From positions 124,001-188,000 of the forward strand of contig JAICWO010000002.1 in the NCBI GenBank assembly GCA_025934775.1: 64,000 bases of DNA, in the 5' to 3' direction. The position numbers were made by a program, and so were the translations under genes. Source of the stretch: Gemmatimonadaceae bacterium (GTDB taxonomy: Bacteria; Gemmatimonadota; Gemmatimonadetes; Gemmatimonadales; Gemmatimonadaceae). A model generated the notes under the pieces. That model ran no database searches. It was not told the DNA's origin and worked only from the letters and a program-made list of their open reading frames with translations. Of the stretch, positions 45,761-54,077 are shown in pieces (positions within the stretch are counted from its first letter, which is position 1; every line of letters starts with the position of its first letter).

Positions 45761-48468
45761 GCGCCGACTTCTCAGGCCCCGCGCCGCGCTGGCGGCGGTA
45801 TCTCCGGTTCTGGCGGCGCGATCTCGCGGCGGATACCGATGACGAGATTCGCCTGCATCTCGAGGCTCGCATCGACGAGTTGACGGCTGGTGGCCTGTCG
45901 CGGGACGCGGCACGCGCACACGCGATCGAGGAGTTCGGCGATCTCGACGCGGTACGCGGCGATCTGCGCGCGATCGACGCACAGATCGCGCGCCGCCTGT
46001 CGAAGCGCGACCTGTTCGGCGCGATGCGCGACGACCTGCGGTACACGGTGCGTTCGCTCGCGCGCTCGCGCGGGTTCGTGTTCATGGTCGTCGCGGCGAT
46101 GGCGTTGGGCCTCGGCCTCAACGCGGCGATGTTCACGTTCATCGACGAGGTGTTCTTTCGGCCGCCGGCGGGGGTGCGTGATCCGGGGAGCGTGCGGCGG
46201 GTGTGGACGTGGCATCATCGCACGGCGGACGGTACGCCGTTCGCCAGCACGCGCTCCAACGTCGTCCTATCGGACCTCCTCCAGCGCGCCGCGGGTGATG
46301 ATGCCGAGTTGGCGACGTACTGGCTCGAGAAGTCCGCGCGCATTGGTCGCGGAGAGGGCGCGCCGACAGCCGTGGCTGCGTACACGAGTACGAATTATCT
46401 CAGCGTTCTTGGGGCGCGGCTCGAGCGCGGGCGCTGGTTCTCCAACACCGAGAATGAATTCGGCGCGCCGACACCGGTCTCCGTCGTCAGCGGCGCTTTC
46501 GCGCATCGGCGCTCGCTGGACATCGGGTCACAGCTCCTCGTGAATGGCGCGACGACGACGGTGATTGGCGTGGCGCGAGACGGATTCGTGGGACCGGACC
46601 TGGATGGCGTCGACGTCTGGTTGCCGGAGGCGATCGATACGTCGGCCGCGGGCGACCGTGTTCCGTGGTGGCAATCGCGGAACACATACCAGCTTTCGCT
46701 GATTGCGCGTGTGCCACCGCGAACGCGCGCGTCCACGCTCGTGCTGCGCATGACGGCGGCGCTCGAGGCTGACCAGCGCACCCAGCGCTACGGTGATACG
46801 CTGGTGACCGCGGCGCTCGGTCCCATCAACGAGGCGCGCGGACCCGGGAAAGACGAACCCACGGTGACCGTCGCGACGCGCCTCGCCGCCGTCGCCGTCC
46901 TCGTGCTGATCATCGCGTGCGCAAACGTGATTAACCTGCTGCTCGCGCGCGCAGTGGTGCGTCGCCGCGAGCTGGCGATCCGGGTCGCCCTTGGCGTCGC
47001 GCGCGCACGTCTGATGCGCCTGCTGGCCCTGGAAAGCATCGTGCTCGCGTTGCTGGCCGGTGCCGGCGCGTTGCTCGCCGCGTACTGGGGCGGCACGCTG
47101 CTTCGCGTGCTGCTGCTCCCCGACACGCGTTGGGCGGAGTCGCCGGTGAGTTGGCGCATCGTCGCATTCACCGCAGGGTCCGCGATTCTCGCGGGACTCA
47201 TTGTCGGCATCGTCCCGGCGATTCGTGCGTCCGCGCCCAGAATGTCCAACTTCCTGCGTGGAGGCGATGGTGGCGCACTGCAGCGTTCGCGGCTTCGCGC
47301 GGCGCTCGTTGCGGCGCAGTCAGCCCTTGCGCTTGCATTGCTGGTGATGTCGTTGTTGTGCATCGCTAGCCTCCGAAACGTCCAAGGCGTCGACATCGGT
47401 TACGATGCGTCACGCCTGCTATTCGCGAGCGTCCGATTCGAAACGCCACCCGCGCACGCGAATGCGGTTGTGGATCGAGGTCTGCGCCAGACGGCGGCCG
47501 GCCTGGCCGGAATTCGAGGCATCGAAAGCGTTGCGTACGCGACGCTGGCTCCGATGCGCGGATTCAGCTTCATCACGACGTTTGTGAATGGCGATTCGGT
47601 TCAGCGGCTGGTCGCCGATTCCAAAGCCGATCCCAGTTTCAACGCGGTCAGCTCGTCCTACTTTCGCACGGTGGGCACGCGTTTGGTGCGCGGCAGAGTG
47701 TTCGCTGATGGCTCGCGTGAGAACGCGGTCGTCATCAACGAGCGGTTGGCGCAGGTCGCGTGGCATGGCGTCGACCCGATCGGGCAGTGCATGCGCTTCG
47801 AGTCGCCTACCGGGATTTGCTACCAGGTGATCGGCATCGTGGGTGATGCGCGACGCGATCACGTGATCGAAGCGGGGGATGACGCGCAGTTTTATCTGCC
47901 GATTGACAACATGCCGGTCGCGGGGTGGGGTGCAGGCGTCGTCATCGTGCGCGCGGAGCCCGAGGCGATGCCGGCGGCGGTCGCTACCGTGCGCGCCCGC
48001 ATGCGCGAAGTATTTCCAACCGGCGAGCCGGTGCTCAAGCGGATGACCGAGTACCTCGAGCCGGAGTATCGCCCATTCCGCCTTGGCGCGACGCTCTTCA
48101 CCGCGTTCGCGGTGCTAGCGCTCGTCGTTACGCTGGTGGGGATCTACAGCACCGTGGCCTACGGCGTTGAGCAGCGCGCCCACGAGTTCAGCATTCGCGT
48201 GGCGCTTGGCGCTCGCGCGCGCGACGTCGTGCGGCACGTCGTAGGTCGCGAGCTTCGCGTGGTGACGATCGGCCTCATCGCAGGGACGGCCATCGTCCTT
48301 GCCGGCGGCCGCTTCGTCGCATCGCTCCTCTACGGCATCCAGCCGCGCGACGTGCGCGTGATCGGCGCGGTCAGCGTGCTGTTGTTGCTGGCGGCTGTCG
48401 TCGCGTCCCTCGGCCCCGCCTGGCGCGCCGGCCGCGCCGATCCGGTGAGCGCGCTCCGGAGCGAATGA
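45757..48468 (+). CDS. MacB/FtsX-type permease (duplicated orphan permease) with N-terminal prefix domain
   Basis: A 903-residue permease of the ABC macrolide/lipoprotein-export class, without an ATPase domain. Residues about 10-75 (RRYLRFWRRDLAADTDDEIRL; AHAIEEFGDLDAVRGDLRA) form the cytoplasmic 'permease prefix' domain. TM1 is near 105-130, followed by a large MacB periplasmic core domain. The first FtsX block is about 370-480 (LVLIIACANVINLLLARAVV, RRRELAIRVALGVARARLMRL) and a second at the C-terminus is about 790-900 (LALVVTLVGIYSTVAYGVEQ, EFSIRVALGARARDVVRHVV). The family is known from Acidobacteria and Gemmatimonadetes. The cognate ATPase must be elsewhere. It is controlled by the PadR gene with which it overlaps. 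Confidence 0.9.
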   Translation: MSADFSGPAPRWRRYLRFWRRDLAADTDDEIRLHLEARIDELTAGGLSRDAARAHAIEEFGDLDAVRGDLRAIDAQIARRLSKRDLFGAMRDDLRYTVRSLARSRGFVFMVVAAMALGLGLNAAMFTFIDEVFFRPPAGVRDPGSVRRVWTWHHRTADGTPFASTRSNVVLSDLLQRAAGDDAELATYWLEKSARIGRGEGAPTAVAAYTSTNYLSVLGARLERGRWFSNTENEFGAPTPVSVVSGAFAHRRSLDIGSQLLVNGATTTVIGVARDGFVGPDLDGVDVWLPEAIDTSAAGDRVPWWQSRNTYQLSLIARVPPRTRASTLVLRMTAALEADQRTQRYGDTLVTAALGPINEARGPGKDEPTVTVATRLAAVAVLVLIIACANVINLLLARAVVRRRELAIRVALGVARARLMRLLALESIVLALLAGAGALLAAYWGGTLLRVLLLPDTRWAESPVSWRIVAFTAGSAILAGLIVGIVPAIRASAPRMSNFLRGGDGGALQRSRLRAALVAAQSALALALLVMSLLCIASLRNVQGVDIGYDASRLLFASVRFETPPAHANAVVDRGLRQTAAGLAGIRGIESVAYATLAPMRGFSFITTFVNGDSVQRLVADSKADPSFNAVSSSYFRTVGTRLVRGRVFADGSRENAVVINERLAQVAWHGVDPIGQCMRFESPTGICYQVIGIVGDARRDHVIEAGDDAQFYLPIDNMPVAGWGAGVVIVRAEPEAMPAAVATVRARMREVFPTGEPVLKRMTEYLEPEYRPFRLGATLFTAFAVLALVVTLVGIYSTVAYGVEQRAHEFSIRVALGARARDVVRHVVGRELRVVTIGLIAGTAIVLAGGRFVASLLYGIQPRDVRVIGAVSVLLLLAAVVASLGPAWRAGRADPVSALRSE

Positions 48469-48471
48469 TCT

Positions 48472-49020
48472 TCATTCGAGCCCTTTGAAGACTTCGCCGA
48501 GCTCGATCGTGACGATCCGATCGAGCGTCGGGACAGCCCAGCGCAGCGTGTCGGTCACGACCTGCCGCTCGCCATTGGGGCGGCAGACTTCGACGTTCAG
48601 ATTGCGCGGGTCGGCGAGCCAGACTTCCGTCACGCCGAGCGCGAAGTACGCCGCAGCCTTGAAGTCCCGGTCGTAGACGCGCGAGCCGCGGCTCAGTACG
48701 TCGACCGCGAGCCAGTGCTCGTCGATCTGGCGCCAGTGCAGCTTGGGTGAGAACCGCGCGGGGAAGACGAGGATGTCTGGTTCGAGATGCGTGGCGGGGG
48801 CGCGCTCGATCGTGCCAACGCCGATCACGTGTGCCTCGCCGGTCTTGCCGGCGGCCAGTGTGAGCTCGAATTGAAGGCGAGCCGCGACACTCTGGTGCGG
48901 TATACCCGGCGCCGGCGTTACCATCAAATATCCATCAAGGATCTCATACCGGTTCCCGTCGTCCGGGAACCGATCGAGATCCTCGATCGTATAGCGCGGA
49001 ATACTGATCGCCATGCCCAT
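48472..49020 (-). CDS. Uma2-family protein (DUF820, PD-(D/E)xK-like)
   Basis: A 182-residue Uma2-family protein: YTIEDLDRFPDDGNRYEILD, GYLMVTPAPGIPHQSVAARL, EPDILVFPAR, LAVDVLSRGSRVYDRDFKAA and YFALGVTEVWLADPRNLNVE are the successive family boxes. These include the acidic and Lys residues of a restriction-endonuclease-like fold. Members are common in multiple copies and mostly of unknown role, with some linked to DNA uptake or defence. The start may instead be the ATG at 49014. Convergent with the permease, 3 bp apart. Confidence 0.88.
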   Translation of the reverse strand: MGMAISIPRYTIEDLDRFPDDGNRYEILDGYLMVTPAPGIPHQSVAARLQFELTLAAGKTGEAHVIGVGTIERAPATHLEPDILVFPARFSPKLHWRQIDEHWLAVDVLSRGSRVYDRDFKAAAYFALGVTEVWLADPRNLNVEVCRPNGERQVVTDTLRWAVPTLDRIVTIELGEVFKGLE

Positions 49021-49116
49021 ATACTACCGCCTCGGCTTTCGAAAAGTCTACTCGGCATGGCGGACGGTAGTAGTCGCATGCCATGGGTGCGTCATCAATC
49101 GAACGGGCACCGGAGC

Positions 49117-49206
49117 GTCATCCCGATGGAGCGGAGCGACCGAGGGATCATCTCGCTGCGTCGAGATCTCGACCGGCACAGGATTCCTCGCTCCGCCCGG
49201 AATGAC
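49117..49206. repeat. GTCATCCCGA-type dispersed palindrome
   Basis: GTCATCCCGATGGAGCGGAG... (49117-49149, ending CGAGGGATC) pairs with GATTCCTCGCTCCGCCCGG... ending AATGAC (49182-49206). An inner hairpin (CTCGCTGCGTCGAG) fills the middle. It lies in the 290-bp gap before the M14 gene. It shares GTCATCCCGA and its complement with the element at 17527-17608, so both belong to one family. Confidence 0.75.
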
Positions 49207-49310
49207 GAGCGCGCCGCCGCCGCACTAACGCTTCGCCGCGCGTCCTCGTATCGTATCTGGCGGCCAATCAGGCCGTCCGACGCCCTCCCAACCGCCCGAC
49301 CACCCGACGT

Positions 49311-52300
49311 ATGAGATTCCGCCCCGTCGCGGCCGCGCTTGCGGCTGCCACGACTCTTTCCCTCGCCGCGCCCGCGCGTGCCTCACTCGCCGCGCAGCAG
49401 TTCGTCAACGAAACGCGCGATCCGCATCAGGCGCAGTACGAGGACTTCGCGCGCGACTATGTGAAGTGGACGAGCAGCCCCGAATACGGCAGCCCGCTCG
49501 TCGATCACCTGCCGCGCGTGAAAGGGATTCCGACGCCGCAGGACGTGCTCGGCTACTACATCGGCGCGCCGGCCAAGCTCACGTACTACGCGGACATCGT
49601 GAAGTACTACCGTGCGCTCGCCAAGGCGACGCCGCGCGTGAAGGTGGAGACGATCGGCCGCTCGGACGAAGGGCGGGAGCTGGTCGTGGTATGGGTATCT
49701 TCTGAAGAGAATATTCGTAATCTCCAGAAGAACCGGGAGAACCTGGCCAAGCTCGCCGATCCGCGCGGGCTGTCGGCGGCCGACGTGCAGCACCTCATCC
49801 AGACGACCAAGCCGAACTATCACTTGATGGGCGGCCTCCACTCGGGCGAGACGGGTCCGTCGGAGATGCTGATGGAGCTCGCGTACCGGCTCGCGACCGA
49901 GACGTCGCCGCTCATCACGAACATTCGTAACAACGTCATCGTGTCGATCACGCCGGCCGCGGATCCGGACGGCCGCGATCGCAACGTCGACTGGTTCTAT
50001 CACGGGCTCGACATGGGCCCGGACACGGCGGCCGCGGACACGACCGCCGGTGGGCGCGGCGGCGCGGCGGGCGGCGCACCCGGCGGCGGCCGCGGCGGGA
50101 GTCCGGCCGGCCAGCTCCCGTACTGGGGCAAGTATGTCTATCACGACAACAACCGCGACATCAACCTGTCGCAGACGTCGATGCGCGCGATCACGGATTG
50201 GTACTTCACCGCGCATCCGCCGATCATGCACGATCTGCACGAGTCGCTGTCGCTGATGTACGACTACAGCGGCGGTCCGCCACAGAACCCGAATCTCGAC
50301 CCGATTCTGTTCTCCGAGTTGCCGTTCTACGCGAACTGGGAGCTGGAGCAGATGACGAAGTACGGCATGCCGGGCGTGTACACGCACGCGTTCATGGACG
50401 GGTGGTCGCCGGGCTATCTCGGCTCCGTGGCGTACAATCACAACGGCATGATGAGAATGTACGAAACGCAGTCCGGCCGGGAGATGACGAAGGCGGACAG
50501 CGCGACGGTGAAGAAGATCGAGGACAGCACCGCGCGCGCGATGCAGGGCCTGCCGCCGCAGCGCGACACGACGGCGCGGCGCGGCGGCGGTCGCGGGGCC
50601 GGTGGACGCGGCGGTCGGGGCGCGGCGGCCGGCGGGGGCGGGGGCCGCGGCGGCGCCGAGTTCGGCGGGCCGGCGGCCGTTCCCACCGGCAAGGGCGGCG
50701 GCCAGCCGCGCGAGTGGTACCGCGGGCTCCCGATCCCGCCCGACGCGATCCTCCGCTTCACGCGGCGCAACAACACCAACTACATGGAGACGGGCGTGCT
50801 CTCCGGTCTCGAGCTCACGGCCATGTTTCCACAAGTAGTATTACAGAATTTTTATACCAAGACCAAGCACTCGATCGACGCCGGGAGCGCCGAAGCGCCC
50901 TACGGCTACGTGATCCCGGTCGCGCCGGACATGACCCGCGCCGCGACGCTCGTCAACGTGCTGCGCGCCCAGGGGATCGAGGTGGGCACGCTGCAGAAGG
51001 AGACGACGATCGGCGCCGAGAAGCTCCCCGCCGGATCGTACGTGATCAAGCTGAATCAACCGTACGGGCGCCTCGCCAAGAACCTGCTCGAGAAGCAGGA
51101 CTATCCCGACCCCGCGCTCACCACGTACGACGACAGCGGCTGGTCGATGGGCTACGCGTTCAACGTCGACGTCAAGGAGATCAAGGACAAGTCGATTCTG
51201 ACCGCACCGACGACGCCGGTGAAGACGGCGCTGGTGAAGGGCACGGTCGCCGGCACCGGCACGGCCGGCCTCGCGGTCGCGCACTACGGCTCGAACAACA
51301 TGGTCACGTTCCGCTACGCGCTGAAGAACGTGCCGATGAAGGTCGCCGAGAAGGAGTTCACGGCCGAGGGCGTGAAGTTCCCCGCGGGCTCGTTCCTCGT
51401 CACGGGCTCGCCGGCCGATCTCCAGGCCGCGAAGGCCGCCGCCGAGTCGCTCGGCCTCACGGCGGCGGCGCTCTCGTCGCTGCCCGCGGTCGCCGCGCAC
51501 GACGCGAACGTGCCGCGCGTGGCGATCTACTCGCAGTGGAGCGGCACGCAGGAGCTGGGCTGGTATCGCTTCACCTTCGACCAGTTCGGCATCCCGTACG
51601 ACCTGATCTTCAAAGAGCGGGTCGAGAAGGGCGATTTAAAGAAAGATTATGATGTCATCATCATGGCGGCGCAGAACATCGATCGGCGGGCGGTGCTCGC
51701 GGCGAAGGCCAAGCGCCCGCAGCCGTACGAGCAGTCGGCCAAGTACAAGTTCCTCGGCATGTACGGCTCGACGCCGGACATGAGCGGCGGGTTCGGCCAG
51801 ACGGGCGTGGAGGCGATCAACAAATTCCTCGATCAGGGCGGCACGCTCATCACCGCGCTCCAGTCGGTGCGCTACCCGATCGAGTTCGGGCTCGCGCGCT
51901 CGGTGGACACCGAGAGTCCGGCGGGCGTGGTCGCGCAGAAGCCGCTCATCCAGGCGGAGATCAAGCGCACGGATAGCCCGGTCTTCTACGGCTACGGCGA
52001 CAAGATCTTCCCGATCAAGTTCGGCCAGGGCTCACAGGTGTTCCGCGTCGGCGTGGCGGATCAGTCGAACGTGATCGCCGAGTACGTCGGCGGCCAGGCG
52101 TCGGTGCTCAGCGGATTGATGACGGGCGCGGACAACCTCAAGGGCCGCGCCTTCGTCGTCGACATTCCGAACGCGTACGACGGCCACGGGCGCGTGCTGA
52201 TGTTCGCCAACAATCCCATCTATCGTTGGCAGAACCACGGCGAGTTCAACATGATCTTCAACTCGATCATCAACTGGGACGATCCGACGCCGCCGGCGCC

Positions 52301-52373
52301 GCTCACGCTGCCGGCCGCCGCGGCGACGAGCGCCGGCCGCGGCGGGGGCGGCGGGGGCGGCGGCTCGCGCTGA
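49311..52373 (+). CDS. Secreted M14-family zinc carboxypeptidase
   Basis: A 1020-residue exported peptidase: signal peptide MRFRPVAAALAAATTLSLAA, then an M14 catalytic domain. HxxE is seen as His177-Ser-Gly-Glu180 in GGLHSGETGPSEM; the third zinc ligand is His307 or His310 in PPIMHDLHESL. Two glycine-rich insertions (50035-50115 and 50575-50715) break the catalytic region, and a long C-terminal part follows (APYGYVIPVAPDMTRAATLV; TDSPVFYGYGDKIFPI), ending in a polyglycine tail. It should release C-terminal residues from peptides outside the cytoplasm. No clear ribosome site precedes the ATG, so it may be leaderless. Several A/T-rich codon patches are present (49692, 50831, 51633). Confidence 0.88.
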   Translation: MRFRPVAAALAAATTLSLAAPARASLAAQQFVNETRDPHQAQYEDFARDYVKWTSSPEYGSPLVDHLPRVKGIPTPQDVLGYYIGAPAKLTYYADIVKYYRALAKATPRVKVETIGRSDEGRELVVVWVSSEENIRNLQKNRENLAKLADPRGLSAADVQHLIQTTKPNYHLMGGLHSGETGPSEMLMELAYRLATETSPLITNIRNNVIVSITPAADPDGRDRNVDWFYHGLDMGPDTAAADTTAGGRGGAAGGAPGGGRGGSPAGQLPYWGKYVYHDNNRDINLSQTSMRAITDWYFTAHPPIMHDLHESLSLMYDYSGGPPQNPNLDPILFSELPFYANWELEQMTKYGMPGVYTHAFMDGWSPGYLGSVAYNHNGMMRMYETQSGREMTKADSATVKKIEDSTARAMQGLPPQRDTTARRGGGRGAGGRGGRGAAAGGGGGRGGAEFGGPAAVPTGKGGGQPREWYRGLPIPPDAILRFTRRNNTNYMETGVLSGLELTAMFPQVVLQNFYTKTKHSIDAGSAEAPYGYVIPVAPDMTRAATLVNVLRAQGIEVGTLQKETTIGAEKLPAGSYVIKLNQPYGRLAKNLLEKQDYPDPALTTYDDSGWSMGYAFNVDVKEIKDKSILTAPTTPVKTALVKGTVAGTGTAGLAVAHYGSNNMVTFRYALKNVPMKVAEKEFTAEGVKFPAGSFLVTGSPADLQAAKAAAESLGLTAAALSSLPAVAAHDANVPRVAIYSQWSGTQELGWYRFTFDQFGIPYDLIFKERVEKGDLKKDYDVIIMAAQNIDRRAVLAAKAKRPQPYEQSAKYKFLGMYGSTPDMSGGFGQTGVEAINKFLDQGGTLITALQSVRYPIEFGLARSVDTESPAGVVAQKPLIQAEIKRTDSPVFYGYGDKIFPIKFGQGSQVFRVGVADQSNVIAEYVGGQASVLSGLMTGADNLKGRAFVVDIPNAYDGHGRVLMFANNPIYRWQNHGEFNMIFNSIINWDDPTPPAPLTLPAAAATSAGRGGGGGGGGSR

Positions 52374-52406
52374 GCGCGCCGCCAGACGGCGCGAATAAGC
52401 GTTTGC

Positions 52407-54053
52407 TCATTGCGGCGCGGTCAGCGTGAGCTGACCGTCCGCCCCCCTGGACAATTCTCCGGCGAAGAGACCGAGCTGCTTGCGCCGCCACCACGCGCCG
52501 GTCTCCTCGTGGGTGCGCCAATCGGTGAACCAGTACTGCCAGAGCACCGTGCGCACGCGCGGCGGTGGATGGCCCTTGAAGGGATCGTCGCGAAAGAGCC
52601 GCAGCACGCTCGGGCTGCCCTCGATCAGCCGCGCCTGCGTGTTGAGCACCCACGGCGAATCCTGCCACGGCGCGAGCGACGCGAACCACAGATTCCACTC
52701 GAAGCGCGGATGATACGGCGCGTACACGCCGGGCCGCTCCATGGGATTCTGCGGTTTGTACCGGAAGGGATACGCGATCCACGTCTTGCCGCCGTCTGCG
52801 CTGCCCTGGAACTCGATCTCGTAGCGCGCGGGAGTCATGGTCGCGAACAGGCCGTACGCGTTGGCGATGCGGAACGGATCGAGCCAGCGGGCGGGGGAGC
52901 GGAGGATGGAGTCGGAGGGGGCGGCGAAGGCGGAGATGCTGGTATAGAACAGGACGCAGAGAAAGAGGGTGGAGGCGCGAGTGCGCCAGGCTAACGGTGC
53001 GGGCGGCCTCTCTGTGCGGTCGCTGTCGTTGTGCGTTGACCGTTGTGCGTTTTCCGTGAACCCGTTGGACTGAGCGCCGGGGCGCCGACGGAGCCACAGA
53101 GAACGGAAGACGGAAAACGCACGACGACAGCGACCGCCGGAACGAAGCCACCGCGCCGTTCGCTCGAACACCCCATCATCGAGCAGCAGCACCCCCAGCA
53201 TCAGCACCAGATAATTCAAAAACGCATAATTGGCCGTCGCGATGATGCCGGTCTGCAGCGCGGTCACGCCCGCCGCGCAGAGCAGCCGGAACGGCCGCGG
53301 CAGGAAGACCGCCCAGACCACGAACAGCTCGATGCCGAGCGTGATGATCACGGTCGCGGCGTGGTACCAGTGCGGCAGGTGCTGGATGTACCAGCCGGGC
53401 CACGCCGGCAGCGGGCCGTTCTGGTAGTAGTCGTCCATCGCCGTGAGATTGCGCCAGTGCGGGTCGCCGCTCGCCAACTTCACGATCCCCGACTCGAAGT
53501 AGATGCGAAACCACTCCCACCGGAGCATGAAGAGGCTGACGCGCGACGGCGGATGGGTCGCGCCGAGGCCGGGGCGCGCGCCGGCGGGGGCGAAGAAGAT
53601 CGAGAGGAGGCCTGCTTCGAGCAGCATCCCGTCGGACTGATACGACGAGAAGACCTGCAGCGTCGTGATGCACGAGAGAAAGAGCGCCGTCGCGAGGCCG
53701 ATCGTGACACGGGGCCAGACGTTGAGCGTGATCAGGATCGAGCAGAGCAGGCCGGCCGCCAGAACCAGCGTCAGCGCGCCGTCGCTCGCATTGAGCCAGA
53801 ACAGGCTCGGAAAATCCCAGAAGCGCGCGAGCCCGGGCACCGCCTGACGTGCTTCGGCGAGATAGCGGCCTTGCGGAAGGATGCCGCGCGATCCGATCAA
53901 CCCGTGGATCTGCAGCGCGAGCGAGTAGAACGCGGAGAGGAAGATGAGGCCGAGCGCGCGGAGCCAGATCCATCGCGGCCAGAGATAGCCCGCGCCGCTC
54001 CCGGGCGACGCGAGATGCCGGATGTACGAGTCGATGCGCTCGGCGGCGGTCAT
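52407..54053 (-). CDS. Lipase maturation factor-like membrane protein
   Basis: A 548-residue polytopic protein like lipase maturation factor (LMF1) relatives. N-terminal helices carry WPRWIWLRALGLIFLSAFYS, SDGMLLEAGLLSIFFAP, LFMLRWEWFRIYFESGIVKL and LTAMDDYYQNGPLPAW. The C-terminal soluble part has YEIEFQGSADGGKTWIAYPF, PHHPRFEWNLWFASL-like and VRTVLWQYWFTDW strings. In animals the family helps fold lipases in the ER; its bacterial role is unknown. About 40 residues between helices (RCRRAFSVFRSLWLRRRPGA onward) are translated from an inserted palindromic element. The ATG at 54053 is preferred because the -10 is 11 bp before it; a GTG at 54074 lies upstream of that -10. Confidence 0.85.
   Translation of the reverse strand: MTAAERIDSYIRHLASPGSGAGYLWPRWIWLRALGLIFLSAFYSLALQIHGLIGSRGILPQGRYLAEARQAVPGLARFWDFPSLFWLNASDGALTLVLAAGLLCSILITLNVWPRVTIGLATALFLSCITTLQVFSSYQSDGMLLEAGLLSIFFAPAGARPGLGATHPPSRVSLFMLRWEWFRIYFESGIVKLASGDPHWRNLTAMDDYYQNGPLPAWPGWYIQHLPHWYHAATVIITLGIELFVVWAVFLPRPFRLLCAAGVTALQTGIIATANYAFLNYLVLMLGVLLLDDGVFERTARWLRSGGRCRRAFSVFRSLWLRRRPGAQSNGFTENAQRSTHNDSDRTERPPAPLAWRTRASTLFLCVLFYTSISAFAAPSDSILRSPARWLDPFRIANAYGLFATMTPARYEIEFQGSADGGKTWIAYPFRYKPQNPMERPGVYAPYHPRFEWNLWFASLAPWQDSPWVLNTQARLIEGSPSVLRLFRDDPFKGHPPPRVRTVLWQYWFTDWRTHEETGAWWRRKQLGLFAGELSRGADGQLTLTAPQ
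53018..53135. repeat. Palindromic element inside the LMF-like reading frame
   Basis: GGTCGCTGTCGTTGTGCGTT (53018-53037) and TTGTGCGTTTTCCGT (53043-53057) pair with the arm at 53110-53135, which reads ACGGAAAACGCAC then GACGACAGCGACC. The left side contains a partial tandem duplication of GTTGTGCGTT. It keeps the frame open across about 40 codons in a loop between membrane helices. Confidence 0.75.
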
Positions 54054-54063
54054 TCCGCCGCTG

Positions 54064-54071
54064 ATTATACT
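54064..54071. promoter_or_regulatory. Shared -10 core for divergent LMF-like and aldo/keto reductase genes
   Basis: ATTATACT gives TATAAT on the minus strand (54069 back to 54064) and TATACT on the plus strand (54066-54071). Seven bases on, transcripts would start at about 54057 (minus; ATG at 54053) and about 54078 (plus; the A of the ATG). The whole gap between the start codons is 24 bp. The minus start codon sits in the loop of CGGCGG-TCATT-CCGCCG (54044-54060). Confidence 0.65.
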
Positions 54072-54077
54072 CACGAC

